Below are positions 18,850-30,067 of a stretch of 64,000 bases of DNA, piece by piece (position 1 is the stretch's first letter; each line of letters starts with the position of its first letter). This stretch comes from Methylomonas sp. 11b (GTDB lineage Bacteria > Pseudomonadota > Gammaproteobacteria > Methylococcales > Methylomonadaceae): the NCBI RefSeq assembly GCF_000515215.1, contig NZ_KI911557.1, positions 1,385,586 to 1,449,585 of the forward strand. Reading direction: 5' to 3'. Below the pieces are notes generated by a model. It ran no database searches. It had not been told where the DNA came from and was given only the letters and a program-made list of their open reading frames with translations. The translations under genes and the position numbers were made by a program.

Positions 18850-18920
18850 GTGGCGCCATCAAAGACAACAAACGTGTTTAAAGGATTTCTCTAAACCAGT
18901 TATTAATTGAGCGGAAAGAC

Positions 18921-18946
18921 AAGACGCTGAATAAATTCAGCGTCTT
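18921..18946. terminator. Terminator hairpin between sseA and purA
   Basis: A perfect 11-base-pair stem (AAGACGCTGAA with TTCAGCGTCTT) around a TAAA loop lies between the converging sseA and purA genes. The flanking A and T runs are short, but its place fits a bidirectional terminator. Confidence 0.7.
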
Positions 18947-18970
18947 AAACGAAGGTTTAATACTTAAGCG

Positions 18971-20290
<1,320 letters not shown>

Positions 20291-21487
20291 TTAACGACAG
20301 CTTATTGATCTAACGACCCACTGTTGATTGTGTTTTTCTAAAATAGCGTTGCAGCCCTGCTGTTCGGCGCCGCCTTGTTGTTCCGGCAGATGTTGAATCA
20401 CCGCCACGCCTTGCGCGCGTAAATCTCTGACCGCTTCCCGCAAATCGGCGTCTTCCGCAAAGGGCGCAAACACCACCTGAGCCGCTTCATCATCAACTTT
20501 AAACATACTGGCCAATACTTTTAAGTCCGCACTGAAACCCGTAGCGGCTCGCGCTCGGCCGAACACTTCGCCGATGTTATCGTAACGGCCGCCACGGGCG
20601 ATTTCTTTGCCCAGAGCAGGCACAAAAGCCGCGAACACCATGCCGGTGTGATAGTGATAACCACGTAACTCGGCCAAATCGAAACTCACCGTCAACGCCG
20701 GAAAATCGCGGCGCAATTTATCGGATATACCTTGTAAATCGGCCAAAGCGCCGACAATCTCATCGGCACCGGCAAAACCGGTTAATAATGCTTTGGCTTT
20801 GTCCAGTATATCCCTACCGCCATTCAGCTTCGGCAAGGCATTGAATATGTCTTTGTAACGTGCGTCAATCTCAAACTCGGCAAGCAATTCCGCCAATTCG
20901 GTTCTGGCCTTACGCTGCAGAACATCGAACAATTCGGCTTCCTGCTGCGGATTGAGACCGGCATGCTCAGCCAAGGCCCGGTAAATAGCGACATGCCCTA
21001 AATCCAAGTGCACATTCTGCAGACCGCTAATTGCCAACATTTCCAGCATCAGTTGGATGACTTCGTAATCGCTTTCCAGGCCTGCATGACCGTATAGTTC
21101 AGCGCCGATCTGCATCGGGCTACGGCTCTTTTCCAACGGATCACCCAAGGTGTGCAACACGGTACCGGCATAGCACAGCCGGGTCGGGCCATCGTGCTGA
21201 AAGTGATGTGCATCGATTCTGGCAACTTGCGGCGTCATATCCGCCCGCACGCCCAACATTTCTCCACTCAACTGATCGGTCAGCTTAAAAGTCTGCAAAT
21301 CCAGATCGTGCCCGGAACCGATGAGCAAGGATTGCAGAAAGTCTACGAACGGTGGAATAACCAACTGGTAGCCCCAGCAGGCAAAAGTATCCAAAAGTTT
21401 TCTACGCAAGGTCTCGAGGTGCGCTGCCTGTTCCGGCAATACTTCGCTAATCCCTTCCGGCAACAGCCAGGTGTCTTTTTTTTGCAT
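20291..21487 (-). CDS. hisZ: ATP phosphoribosyltransferase regulatory subunit
   Basis: HisZ is a histidyl-tRNA-synthetase paralogue that activates short-form HisG in histidine synthesis. The 398-residue protein has class II aminoacyl-tRNA-synthetase motifs (QLVIPPFVDFLQSLLIGSG; RADMTPQVARIDAHH; ARGGRYDNIGEVFGRARAATGFSADL) but lacks the anticodon-binding domain of HisS. The position between hflC and purA is common in gammaproteobacteria that have a short HisG. Confidence 0.95.
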   Translation of the reverse strand: MQKKDTWLLPEGISEVLPEQAAHLETLRRKLLDTFACWGYQLVIPPFVDFLQSLLIGSGHDLDLQTFKLTDQLSGEMLGVRADMTPQVARIDAHHFQHDGPTRLCYAGTVLHTLGDPLEKSRSPMQIGAELYGHAGLESDYEVIQLMLEMLAISGLQNVHLDLGHVAIYRALAEHAGLNPQQEAELFDVLQRKARTELAELLAEFEIDARYKDIFNALPKLNGGRDILDKAKALLTGFAGADEIVGALADLQGISDKLRRDFPALTVSFDLAELRGYHYHTGMVFAAFVPALGKEIARGGRYDNIGEVFGRARAATGFSADLKVLASMFKVDDEAAQVVFAPFAEDADLREAVRDLRAQGVAVIQHLPEQQGGAEQQGCNAILEKHNQQWVVRSISCR

Positions 21488-21509
21488 TTTTGTCTATCTC
21501 AAACACAGC

Positions 21510-21536
21510 AAACGCCCCGCGAGGCGGGGCGTTTGA
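21510..21536. terminator. GC-rich hairpin between hflC and hisZ
   Basis: AAACGCCCCGC and GCGGGGCGTTT form a perfect stem with a short GAG-type loop. Flanking T and A runs make it a possible terminator or attenuator in both directions; on the minus strand it would separate hflKC from hisZ-purA. Confidence 0.65.
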
Positions 21537-21558
21537 CTATACATAATCCAAAAGGAGT

Positions 21559-22413
21559 TTATTTCTGATTCTTGAAATATTTGAAGAAGTCGGAATTGGG
21601 TTCCAGCACCATGATGTTGCCGGATTTACCCAAACTTTCCTTATAAGCTATCAGGCTGCGATAGAAAGCAAAGAAATCGCTGTCCTCGCTGTAGGCCTTA
21701 GCGAAAATATCGGCTGCTTTAGCGTCGCCTTCGCCGCGCATCACTTCGGAATCGCGGTAAGCATTCGCCAAAATGATCTCCCGCTGTTTATCGGCATCCG
21801 CGCGAATCCGCTCGGCGGCTTCAGAACCTTGCGAACGAAACTCGCGAGCAACCCGGGCCCGTTCGGCTTCCATTCTTTGATAAACCGAGGTGCTGACTTC
21901 AGCAGGCAAATCGATGCGTTTTACTTGCACGTCGACGATAGTGATACCCAGTTTCGCGGCATGCGGCGACACATTGGTAATCAACGCATCACGAATCGCG
22001 CTACGATCTGTGGAAACCAATTGTTTGATCTCGCGTTTACTGAACTCGCTACGCGCGGAATCTTTGATGATTTGATCGAGACGGATATTGGCCTGATTCA
22101 CATCGCCGGCAACGGTGGTATAAAAGGTTTTAACATCGCCAATCCGCCATTTCACGAAAGAATCGACAATAACGTTTTTCTTTTCCGCTGTCAAAAAGCG
22201 CTCAGGCGTCGAATCCATGGTCAGGATTCGGGCGTCGAATTTTTTAACGTTGTTAATGAAAGGCAATTTAAAATGCATGCCCGGTTGGAAATCGGCTCCC
22301 ACGATCTCGCCCAACTGAAATTTAATTACACGCTCGGTTTCGGCCACGGTAAACACCGACATCGAAAGCAAGACTACTACTGCGCCAACGGCGACTAAAA
22401 TCTTATTTCCCAT
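21559..22413 (-). CDS. hflC: FtsH protease modulator HflC
   Basis: HflC and HflK form a periplasmic-facing SPFH/prohibitin complex that surrounds and tempers the FtsH protease. The 284-residue product has one N-terminal membrane anchor (ILVAVGAVVVLLSMSVFTV) and an SPFH domain with RVIKFQLGEIVGADFQPGMHFKLPF. The helical region follows with RVAREFRSQGSEAAERIRAD. It begins 1 base after the hflK stop. Confidence 0.96.
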   Translation of the reverse strand: MGNKILVAVGAVVVLLSMSVFTVAETERVIKFQLGEIVGADFQPGMHFKLPFINNVKKFDARILTMDSTPERFLTAEKKNVIVDSFVKWRIGDVKTFYTTVAGDVNQANIRLDQIIKDSARSEFSKREIKQLVSTDRSAIRDALITNVSPHAAKLGITIVDVQVKRIDLPAEVSTSVYQRMEAERARVAREFRSQGSEAAERIRADADKQREIILANAYRDSEVMRGEGDAKAADIFAKAYSEDSDFFAFYRSLIAYKESLGKSGNIMVLEPNSDFFKYFKNQK

Positions 22414-22414
22414 C

Positions 22415-23617
22415 TTAGCGTCCTCTCACATCGCGTTCACGGCTTGACGCGCGCACATCGGTTTTAATTTCTTTCACAGGCTGCGAAGGCAAAGAAACCG
22501 GTTCGTGGCTGATTACTGGTGCCGGCGCGGCGTCCTCGACGGCCTTATTCGCCAACTTCTCCAGCGGCAGATACATAATGTTATTGCCGCCTTTCACATC
22601 AACCAGTACGTTGTTGGAGCGACCCAAAACCAACTCCATCGCTTCAATATACATCCGCTGCTTGGTTACAGCCGGCGCTTTTTTGTATTCCGTTAACAAT
22701 TGCGAGAAGCGGCTGACATCACCGTTCGCGCGGGCAATTACTTTTTCTTTGTAACCTTCGGATTCTTGCACGATACGCGAAGCCGCACCGCGGGCTTTAG
22801 GCACCACGTCATTCGAATACGCTTCCGCTTCGTTAATCAAGCGCTGTTTGTCTTCCCGCGCCTTGATGGCATCTTCGAAAGAACCTTGCACTTGTTCGGG
22901 CGGCTGCGCGTCTTGCAAGTTGACACTAGTGATTAATATGCCGGTTTTGTAAGCATCCATTACCGACTGAATTTCCGATTTGATCGCCAGCACGATGTCG
23001 CTACGGCCCTCGGTCAGCACAAAATCCATATCGCTACGACCGATCACGCCACGCTGCACGCTTTCGGTGACTTGTTTCAGAGTTGAGGCGGGATCCAGCA
23101 CGTTAAACGCATAATCCTTGGCATCTTTGACTTGATATTGGACAGCCAGACGAACGTCGACGATATTTTCGTCTTTGGTCAGCATCATCGCTTCCTTGGG
23201 CACTGAGCCCATACCCTGCCCACCGCCGGAACGGTAACCCACTTCGATAAAGCGTTGTTGCTCGACATTGATGACCGCCACCTGCTCTACAGGCGACGGG
23301 ATATGCCAGTTCAGACCCGGCTGAGTAGTATTGACATAGGCACCAAAACGGGTGACCACGCCACGCGTACCTTCGTCCACGGTATAAAACCCGCTCAAAC
23401 CCCAGAGAATAACGGCGCCTGCAGCCAGTAAACCCACGCCTTTCATTGACGGCCCGCTGCCGAGACCGCCTTTGGAACCGCCGCCGAAAATACCGCCGAG
23501 TTTGTCCTGTAGCGAACGAATTACCTCGTCCAAATCGGGTGGATCATTCTTATCATTACGACCACTCCAGGGGTCTTTTTTACCACCGCCGGGTTCATTC
23601 CAAGACATACCAAACAC
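22415..23617 (-). CDS. hflK: FtsH protease modulator HflK
   Basis: Partner of HflC. The 400-residue protein has a Gly/Pro-rich cytoplasmic N-terminus (MFGMSWNEPGGGKKDPW), one membrane helix at about residues 57-78, the SPFH domain (VDEGTRGVVTRFGAYVNTTQPGLNWHIP) and a helical tail. Upstream is a 158-bp gap after hflX in which I see no clear promoter. Confidence 0.96.
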   Translation of the reverse strand: MFGMSWNEPGGGKKDPWSGRNDKNDPPDLDEVIRSLQDKLGGIFGGGSKGGLGSGPSMKGVGLLAAGAVILWGLSGFYTVDEGTRGVVTRFGAYVNTTQPGLNWHIPSPVEQVAVINVEQQRFIEVGYRSGGGQGMGSVPKEAMMLTKDENIVDVRLAVQYQVKDAKDYAFNVLDPASTLKQVTESVQRGVIGRSDMDFVLTEGRSDIVLAIKSEIQSVMDAYKTGILITSVNLQDAQPPEQVQGSFEDAIKAREDKQRLINEAEAYSNDVVPKARGAASRIVQESEGYKEKVIARANGDVSRFSQLLTEYKKAPAVTKQRMYIEAMELVLGRSNNVLVDVKGGNNIMYLPLEKLANKAVEDAAPAPVISHEPVSLPSQPVKEIKTDVRASSRERDVRGR

Positions 23618-23775
23618 TCCAAAAATTGGATTTGAAAACTCTAAAGCTGCATCTCGTATGGACAGCCTGTTCGATGACTCGAAGCGTTGGCTTGTCTATC
23701 CGAAAAACCGCCATTCTATCGTAAGTTAGCCATTTCCGAGCAAATAACTAGGTGATTGTTCCGGCAATCGGCCGA

Positions 23776-25041
23776 TCAAACCTGCTCATGGACATCAATA
23801 CCCTTCAACAAGCCCAAATGCTTTTTGTCGATTTCTATCGTCAATTCGCAATCGCCGCTATCGTTATTGACTTCGTCGATTATTTTCACGAAAGTGAATA
23901 ACTTTGCTTTTAATCCCGCTTGGCCGGCTGGCAAATAGCATTTTCGAATCACCTTGCTGCTAGCAAATAACTCGGACAAGGCCTGCTGCAACAAATCACA
24001 GCCTACCCCGTTTTGCGCGGAAATCCAGACGCTGACGGGTTTCCCGTCAGCATCGTAATCAATATGCGGCGCCACATCCTCGAGCAAATCAATTTTGTTG
24101 AACACCATCAACTGGGGGATTTTAGCGGCGTCGATGTCGCTCAAGACTTGGTTTACCTGATAGATCGTGTCTTCACGATCTTCGGCAGCCGCATCGATCA
24201 CATGCAACAACAAATCCGCTTCGCTGGCTTCCTGCAAAGTGGAACGAAATGCTGCCACCAATTCATGCGGTAGATGCCGGATAAAGCCGACGGTATCCGC
24301 CAAAATGATTTCGCCGCCATTACTGAGCGACAATTGCCGCAAGGTAGGATCCAGCGTAGCAAACAATTGATCAGCCGCGTAAATACCGGCACCGGTTAAG
24401 GTGTTAAACAGCGTCGACTTACCGGCGTTGGTGTAGCCAACTAAAGATACGGTAGGAATTTCGGCTTTTTTGCGCTTGCTACGACCTTGATGACGCTGCT
24501 TTTCTACCTTCCCCAAGCGCTGTTGAATTTGCTTTATACGCACCGCCAACAACCGCCTGTCAGTTTCCAACTGGGTTTCGCCGGGACCACGCAAACCAAT
24601 ACCGCCCTTTTGCCGCTCCAAATGCGTCCAGCCGCGAATCAATCGGGTAGACAGATGTTTGAGCTGCGCCAGTTCGACCTGCAATTTACCTTCAAAGGTT
24701 TGCGCCCGCTGCGCAAAAATATCCAGGATCAGACCGTTACGATCCACCACCCTGACTTCCAGCGCTTTTTCCAGATTGCGCTCTTGGCTAGGTGTTAGTG
24801 GATGATTGACGATAACGATATTGGCTTCGTGCTCGATGATCGCCGACCTGATTTCTTCGACCTTACCGGTGCCAACGAAATATTTCGGATCAGGCCGATA
24901 CCGGCTTCCGGTTACTACATAAGTCGGTTGGGCGCCTGCGGATTTGGTTAGTTCTTTCAGCTCGTCGAGGTCTTCCTGACCAGCTTGCAAATTGAGGTGA
25001 ACGAGAATGGCTCGTTCACCCGCATCGGGACGTTCAAACAA
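23776..25041 (-). CDS. hflX: Ribosome-associated GTPase HflX
   Basis: HflX binds the 50S subunit and rescues stalled or heat-damaged ribosomes. The 421-residue protein has the N-terminal HflX domain (DPKYFVGTGKVEEI; ERQKGGIGLRGPGETQLETDRR) and a GTPase domain with P-loop GYTNAGKST, DTVGFI and NKID. The start is TTG, chosen because it aligns with the usual MFxRxDAGE N-terminus and has AGAGG upstream; no ATG is available there. The C-terminal domain (after residue 360) is the least conserved. Starts 11 bases after hfq. Confidence 0.96.
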   Translation of the reverse strand: MFERPDAGERAILVHLNLQAGQEDLDELKELTKSAGAQPTYVVTGSRYRPDPKYFVGTGKVEEIRSAIIEHEANIVIVNHPLTPSQERNLEKALEVRVVDRNGLILDIFAQRAQTFEGKLQVELAQLKHLSTRLIRGWTHLERQKGGIGLRGPGETQLETDRRLLAVRIKQIQQRLGKVEKQRHQGRSKRKKAEIPTVSLVGYTNAGKSTLFNTLTGAGIYAADQLFATLDPTLRQLSLSNGGEIILADTVGFIRHLPHELVAAFRSTLQEASEADLLLHVIDAAAEDREDTIYQVNQVLSDIDAAKIPQLMVFNKIDLLEDVAPHIDYDADGKPVSVWISAQNGVGCDLLQQALSELFASSKVIRKCYLPAGQAGLKAKLFTFVKIIDEVNNDSGDCELTIEIDKKHLGLLKGIDVHEQV

Positions 25042-25052
25042 AAAATAACCTC

Positions 25053-25295
25053 TTAGCTCTCATCGCTAACGTCGGGATCACGGTGCATCGTGACATTTTT
25101 GCCGGGAACGATAGTGGATATGGCATGCTTGTAAACCATTTGATTCACAGTGTTTTTTAGCATCACCACGTATTGGTCGAAAGAATCGACGCGGCCTTGC
25201 AGCTTGATACCGTTAACCAAAAAAATCGACACGGGAGTGTGTTCTTTTCTGAGGGCATTCAAAAAGTTGTCCTGCAAGTTTTGTGCTTTCGACAT
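25053..25295 (-). CDS. hfq: RNA chaperone Hfq
   Basis: Hfq is the hexameric Sm-like chaperone for small RNAs. The 80-residue product has Sm1 ([25 protein letters not shown]) and Sm2 ([10 protein letters not shown]) with the KH motif, and only a short C-terminal tail. I chose MSKAQNLQ at 25295, which has AAGGAG upstream; the frame is open further but without conservation. Its usual upstream neighbour miaA is about 7 kb away here. Confidence 0.98.
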   Translation of the reverse strand: MSKAQNLQDNFLNALRKEHTPVSIFLVNGIKLQGRVDSFDQYVVMLKNTVNQMVYKHAISTIVPGKNVTMHRDPDVSDES

Positions 25296-25332
25296 CCTAT
25301 TTCTCCTTATTATTGTTCGGTGCGCTATTAAT

Positions 25333-25361
25333 ACATTACCCGCTACACCCGCCAATTTCAA
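25333..25361 (-). promoter_or_regulatory. Candidate sigma-70 promoter of hfq
   Basis: The minus strand has TTGAAA, a 17-base spacer and TAATGT, ending 38 bases before the hfq ATG. The -10 match is only moderate. hfq needs a promoter here because ettA upstream seems to end in its own stem-loop. Confidence 0.35.
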
Positions 25362-25449
25362 CACGCGGGCTGCGGATCAATAAAAAACTGTTAATGACTT
25401 TGGGACTGGTTTGCGCTATTTCAAGTTCAATCAGATCTTTATTAGCAAA

Positions 25450-25472
25450 GCCGTTGCGAAAATAACAACGGC
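25450..25472 (-). terminator. Possible terminator of ettA
   Basis: A seven-base-pair stem (GCCGTTG with CAACGGC) around a nine-base loop lies 15 bases after the ettA stop; on the minus strand it is followed by TTTGC. It is a weak terminator by sequence. Confidence 0.35.
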
Positions 25473-25486
25473 CGCTTAAGTTCAGC

Positions 25487-27151
25487 TTAGCCGATTTTTT
25501 TATATTTGAGACGATGCGGGTTATCCGCATCCGTACCCAAGCGACGATGCCGATCGGCTTCGTAGTCGGCATAATTACCTTCAAACCACACCACCTCACT
25601 GTCGCCCTCGAATGCCAAAATATGCGTAGCGATCCTATCCAGGAACCAGCGATCATGCGAGATAACCACCGCGCAACCGGGGAAAGCCAGCAATGCTTCT
25701 TCCAAAGCTCGCAAGGTTTCCACGTCCAAGTCGTTGGTCGGTTCGTCGAGCAATAACACGTTGCCGCCGCTTTTCAACAGCTTGGCCAAATGCACACGGT
25801 TGCGTTCGCCGCCCGATAATTCGCCGATGCGTTTTTGTTGATCCCCACCTTTAAAGTTAAACCGGCCGATATACGCCCGGGACGGCGTCTCATATTTGCC
25901 GACGGTGATCATGTCCAGACCGTCGGAGATTTCTTCCCAAACCGTTTTGTTGTTGTCCATGTCGTCGCGCAACTGATCGACATAGGCCATCTGCACGGTT
26001 TGACCAAATTTGATGTCGCCGGCATCCGGTTTTTCAAAACCAGCCATCATCCTGAACAAGGTGGTTTTACCGGCACCGTTAGGACCGATGATGCCTACAA
26101 TCCCGCCCGGCGGCAATTTGAAGCTCAAATTATTGATCAAAAGTCTGTCGCCAAAACCCTTACTGATGTTCTCAACGTCGATCACTACATCGCCCAGACG
26201 TGGACCGGGTGGAATATAAATTTCCTGGGTCTCGTTACGTTTTTGCGTTTCGACTGACGACAATTCTTCAAAGCGCGCCAAACGCGCCTTGCTCTTCGCG
26301 TGCCGGCCTTTTTGGTTTGAACGCACCCATTCCAACTCGGCTTTCATGGCTTTTTGCCGAGAAGACTCTTGTTTCTCCTCCAACTCCAGGCGTTTTTCCT
26401 TTTGTTCCAGCCAAGATGAATAATTACCTTCCCAAGGAATACCCATGCCGCGGTCCAGCTCCAGAATCCAACCGGCAACGTTATCTAGGAAGTATCTATC
26501 GTGAGTTACCGCCACCACGGTACCGGGATAGTCGTGCAAGAAACGCTCCAGCCAAGCCACCGATTCCGCATCCAAGTGGTTGGTCGGCTCGTCGAGCAGC
26601 AGCATATCGGGCTTGGACAGCAATAAACGGCACAGCGCCACCCTGCGTTTTTCACCACCGGACAATTTAGTTACATCAGCATCCCAATCCGGCAGACGCA
26701 GGGCATCGGCAGCCACTTCTAAAGTGCGATCCAGATTGTGACCATCACAGGCATTGATGATATCTTCCAGCTTGGCTTGCTCGGCAGCTAACGCATCGAA
26801 ATCAGCATCAGCATCAGCATAAGCCGCATAAACCGCATCCAATCGGGCTAATACATCTTTGATTTCCGCAACCGCTTCTTCAATATTGCCGCGCACGGTT
26901 TTATTAGGATCGAGTTGCGGCTCCTGCGACAGATAGCCAATCTTGGTACCTTTCAGCGGAATCGCTTCGCCTTCAATTTCCTTGTCGATGCCGGCCATGA
27001 TGCGCAGCAGGGTCGATTTACCGGAACCGTTTAAGCCCAATACACCGATTTTCGCGCCGGGAAAAAACGATAGGGAAATATCCTTAAGAATATGCTTTTT
27101 GGGCGGTACGATCTTGCCGACCCGATTCATCGAGAAAATATATTGCGCCAT
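25487..27151 (-). CDS. ettA: Energy-dependent translational throttle protein EttA (ABC-F)
   Basis: EttA binds the ribosomal E site and gates translation according to the ATP/ADP ratio. The 554-residue protein has two ABC domains with Walker [10 protein letters not shown] (about 38-46) and GPNGAGKTT (about 357-365). Each has an LSGGE signature, and the charged linker between them is rich in Lys, Glu and Arg. There are no membrane segments. The start [11 protein letters not shown] is the family N-terminus. Part of the block inserted between miaA and hfq. Confidence 0.95.
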   Translation of the reverse strand: MAQYIFSMNRVGKIVPPKKHILKDISLSFFPGAKIGVLGLNGSGKSTLLRIMAGIDKEIEGEAIPLKGTKIGYLSQEPQLDPNKTVRGNIEEAVAEIKDVLARLDAVYAAYADADADFDALAAEQAKLEDIINACDGHNLDRTLEVAADALRLPDWDADVTKLSGGEKRRVALCRLLLSKPDMLLLDEPTNHLDAESVAWLERFLHDYPGTVVAVTHDRYFLDNVAGWILELDRGMGIPWEGNYSSWLEQKEKRLELEEKQESSRQKAMKAELEWVRSNQKGRHAKSKARLARFEELSSVETQKRNETQEIYIPPGPRLGDVVIDVENISKGFGDRLLINNLSFKLPPGGIVGIIGPNGAGKTTLFRMMAGFEKPDAGDIKFGQTVQMAYVDQLRDDMDNNKTVWEEISDGLDMITVGKYETPSRAYIGRFNFKGGDQQKRIGELSGGERNRVHLAKLLKSGGNVLLLDEPTNDLDVETLRALEEALLAFPGCAVVISHDRWFLDRIATHILAFEGDSEVVWFEGNYADYEADRHRRLGTDADNPHRLKYKKIG

Positions 27152-27244
27152 TGTTTTTCTGCTGAAGAAATAAAATGGCATTATACCGTGGGATATCGGT
27201 TTTTTAAGGGTGTTAATTTTTTTCGCGCGATAGGTGGCGATTCA

Positions 27245-27946
27245 ATGAAAATTGAAACTGTTCCAGCAACGCTGAACGCAACCGACATTTATATCAACAT
27301 CCATTGCCACCAAACCGGCGCCAAGAAGAGCCTGGAAATGATCAACATCGCCACCCAGGATTTCGACGCCGCGGCAGCGCAAAACGGTTTTTTCAGCTTG
27401 GGTTTGCACCCTTGGGATCTGCACAGACAAGATACTGAAACGGCTCTATCTAAAATCAGTACGGCAAGCCATCACCCGAAACTACTGGCCATCGGCGAAT
27501 GCGGACTGGATAAGACTATCGATGCACCTTTAGCAGTGCAAACCGCAGCATTTTTTGCTCAGATTAAACTCGCCCACCAATTAGGCAAGCCACTGATAAT
27601 CCATTGTGTCCGGGCTTTCAATGAGCTAATACAGATCAAAAAATCATCGCAAAATTCCAAAGTAGCCTGGATCATTCACGGTTTTAAGGGCAAGCCGGCA
27701 TTGGCCGAGCAATTGCTAAAACATGGATTTTATCTGTCCTTTGGTGCCGCCTTAATGGATCCAGGCAGTCATGCCGGTGCAGCACTGCGCAGCATACCGC
27801 TTGATCGCTTGTTTCTGGAAACCGACGCTGCGAACGTATCCATTGACGCAATATACGCCGCTGCGGCTAAAATGCGCGGCTTGGACACCGCGACCTTGCG
27901 ACAACAAATTATGCGCAATTTCAAACGAGTATTTCTGAATGACTGA
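27245..27946 (+). CDS. TatD family metal-dependent hydrolase
   Basis: A short (233-residue) TatD-like TIM-barrel hydrolase. The metal-binding HxH motif (His20, His22), LGLHPWDL, GECGLD, IIHCVRAFNE and the final FLETDA motif are all present. TatD proteins are 3'-5' DNA exonucleases, but the physiological substrate of this subgroup is unknown. The ATG at 27245 was chosen over an upstream in-frame start inside the ettA promoter region; GGTGG precedes it. It overlaps tcdA by 8 bases, so the two are translationally linked. Confidence 0.88.
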   Translation: MKIETVPATLNATDIYINIHCHQTGAKKSLEMINIATQDFDAAAAQNGFFSLGLHPWDLHRQDTETALSKISTASHHPKLLAIGECGLDKTIDAPLAVQTAAFFAQIKLAHQLGKPLIIHCVRAFNELIQIKKSSQNSKVAWIIHGFKGKPALAEQLLKHGFYLSFGAALMDPGSHAGAALRSIPLDRLFLETDAANVSIDAIYAAAAKMRGLDTATLRQQIMRNFKRVFLND

Positions 27947-28694
27947 TACAAGCTGGCTCTCCCGCACCGAACTATTGATCGGCAAACCCAAGCTGGATAA
28001 GCTGCAGCAATCCCATGTATTGGTGGTCGGCATGGGCGGCGTGGGCTCGTTTGCCGCCGAATTCATCTGCCGGGCCGGGGTTGGCGAGATGACTATCGTC
28101 GATGGCGACGTCGTCGATCCCAGCAATCGCAACCGGCAACTGCCGGCGCTGTCCACGACGCACGGCCAATCCAAAGCCGACATCATGGGCGAGCGCTTGC
28201 TGGCGATTAATCCGGATTTAAAACTGACCATCAAACACGAATTCATCACCCCCGATACCGCCGACGAGCTATTGAGCCAGCATTACGACTACGTGGTCGA
28301 CGCGATCGACAGCCTGACGCCTAAAATCACGTTGATTCGCGCCGCTAAAGCCCGCAACATGAAAATCGTCAGCTCAATGGGTGCCGGCGGCAAGATGGAT
28401 CCGACGCATCTCAAGGTCGTGGACATCTCCAAAACCTATAACTGCCCGTTTGCGCAATTCATCCGCACGCGTTTGCGCAAACACGGCATCAGCCGCGGCG
28501 TGAAGGTGGTGTTTTCGCCGGAAGTGGTCAACAAGGATTCGTTGATGTTTACCGACGGCAGCAATTATAAAAAGTCTGCTTATGGCACGATTTCCTATTT
28601 GCCGGCGGCTTTCGGCGGCGTCTGCGCCTCGGTGGTGATACGCAATTTGATTCACGATCCCGCGCATTCAACCCACAACAAACATCATGGCTAA
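27939..28694 (+). CDS. tcdA: tRNA threonylcarbamoyladenosine dehydratase TcdA
   Basis: TcdA (CsdL) converts t6A37 of tRNA to the cyclic form with ATP. The 251-residue E1-like enzyme has the nucleotide loop GMGGVGS (residues 31-37), DGDVVDPSNRNRQ and YVVDAIDSL. The SYLPAAFGGVCASVVIR stretch near the C-terminus is typical of the family. It functionally complements tsaE (t6A synthesis) encoded about 8 kb away. Confidence 0.93.
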   Translation: MTDTSWLSRTELLIGKPKLDKLQQSHVLVVGMGGVGSFAAEFICRAGVGEMTIVDGDVVDPSNRNRQLPALSTTHGQSKADIMGERLLAINPDLKLTIKHEFITPDTADELLSQHYDYVVDAIDSLTPKITLIRAAKARNMKIVSSMGAGGKMDPTHLKVVDISKTYNCPFAQFIRTRLRKHGISRGVKVVFSPEVVNKDSLMFTDGSNYKKSAYGTISYLPAAFGGVCASVVIRNLIHDPAHSTHNKHHG

Positions 28695-29088
28695 ATCACC
28701 CACCCGCCCAGCGGATTCGCTCTTGGTCAATCCTGGCAAAAGTTCGCGTTTACAGGAGATGCGTCAGCGCGCGGCCACGGCAAATCAGCCAATCCCCGTG
28801 CCCACCCAACCCGCTTTCCAAGCCAAGGACGAAGGTTTAAGCCCCGAACTTGCTCTAGCTCGTCAATTGATCGATCAACGTTTAAGCGAAATTCTGGCAG
28901 CGCTACCGGTCGGCAAACAGCGGCGCTTGTTCAAGATTCGCTTTGGCATGGAACCCGAGCAAATCAAAGAGTTAGCCATAAAACAGATATTCACCGCGCT
29001 GGAAATCAATCACCCGCAACTAAACAATCTGTCGGCTAGCATGAAGCGAATCGCCGATCTGAATTATAATGGCCGGCAACCCAACTAA
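28687..29088 (+). CDS. Hypothetical protein
   Basis: A 133-residue soluble protein I do not recognise. The N-terminal third is Pro/Gln/Ala-rich and probably disordered; residues 50-130 look helical (LALARQLIDQRLSEILAALP, then a basic KQRRLFKIRF and EQIKELAIKQIFTALEI). No membrane segment or signal peptide. It overlaps tcdA by 8 bases and probably belongs to the tatD-tcdA operon. Codon use is like the neighbours, so it is likely a real gene. Confidence 0.6.
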   Translation: MAKSPTRPADSLLVNPGKSSRLQEMRQRAATANQPIPVPTQPAFQAKDEGLSPELALARQLIDQRLSEILAALPVGKQRRLFKIRFGMEPEQIKELAIKQIFTALEINHPQLNNLSASMKRIADLNYNGRQPN

Positions 29089-29144
29089 TCCGGCCGTTTA
29101 CCTTGCCTTACGCTCAGTCGTCCCGTTCCTCGATTCCCGCTACG

Positions 29145-30062
29145 ATGTACAACCTAGAACCCAATCAAGATTACCGCGACCAAAGCCTGCGCGATAACGC
29201 CGAATTATCCAGCACCGAACTGCAAGCGGACGCCGCGAAACACTACGACGATTGCTACAACGATTATCTGGTGGCCTGGTGCAACCGTGACAATTTGGCC
29301 TTACATTACGGCTATTGGGACGAAGCTAAGCCCTATGACCAACATCAAGCGCTGCTGAACAAAAACCAAGTTCTTTATGACAAAGCCGGCATTCAAGCCA
29401 GCGATACGGTTCTGGATGCCGGCTGCGGGATCGGCGGCAGCACGATCTGGATGGCTAAACAGCATGGCAACCAGGTCACCGGCATCACCATCAGCGCCAA
29501 ACAAGCCGAGTATGCCCGCCAACACGCTAAACGCCACGGCGTTGCGGAACGGGTCGATTTCGAAGTCGCCGACTTTTGCTCCACGCCATTTCCTGACGCA
29601 TCGTTTGATGTAGTCTGGGCTTTGGAAAGCTCATGTCATGCGCTGCACAAAGGCGACTTTTTGCGCGAGGCCTGGCGGGTATTGCGTCCCGGCGGTCGGA
29701 TTGTGGTCTGCGACGGCTTTGTATTGCAGCGGCAATTTAACGAACAGCAATGGCAGGCGGTAGTCACCTGTTTGAACGGTTGGGCCGTGCCGAATCTGTG
29801 TGCGCGGGATGAATTCAGCGGCTTGTTGGCACAACAAGGTTTTCAAGACATCATTTGCCACGACATCACCGCGCAAACCCATGCCTCGGTGGAGCATATG
29901 TACAAAGTAGCCAAACGCTTGAAACCGGTACAGACTATCAGCCAATGGCTGGGACTGCGTTCCAAGGCACAAACCGCCAACTATTTGGTCGGCTTGGCCC
30001 AACATCAGTTGTTTACCGAAAAACTCACCGAATATTGCATTTTTACTGCGCAAAAGGCTTAA
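29145..30062 (+). CDS. SAM-dependent class I methyltransferase
   Basis: A 305-residue methyltransferase. Motif I is VLDAGCGIGGSTIWMA, and motif post-I is VTGITIS. The later LREAWRVLRPGGRIVVCDGF stretch is typical of UbiE/gamma-tocopherol-type enzymes. The N-terminal region (HYDDCYNDYLVAWCNRDNLALHYGYWD) resembles small-molecule methyltransferases that act on lipids or polyketides. The substrate is not known. The frame opens at a TTG 42 bases upstream; the ATG at 29145 was preferred, although neither has a good ribosome-binding site. Confidence 0.8.
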   Translation: MYNLEPNQDYRDQSLRDNAELSSTELQADAAKHYDDCYNDYLVAWCNRDNLALHYGYWDEAKPYDQHQALLNKNQVLYDKAGIQASDTVLDAGCGIGGSTIWMAKQHGNQVTGITISAKQAEYARQHAKRHGVAERVDFEVADFCSTPFPDASFDVVWALESSCHALHKGDFLREAWRVLRPGGRIVVCDGFVLQRQFNEQQWQAVVTCLNGWAVPNLCARDEFSGLLAQQGFQDIICHDITAQTHASVEHMYKVAKRLKPVQTISQWLGLRSKAQTANYLVGLAQHQLFTEKLTEYCIFTAQKA

Positions 30063-30067
30063 ACACG

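Noticed and set aside
25451..25480. CRISPR-like or small RNA structure near ettA
   Set aside because: It is a single stem-loop, with no repeats or spacers; kept only as a weak terminator.
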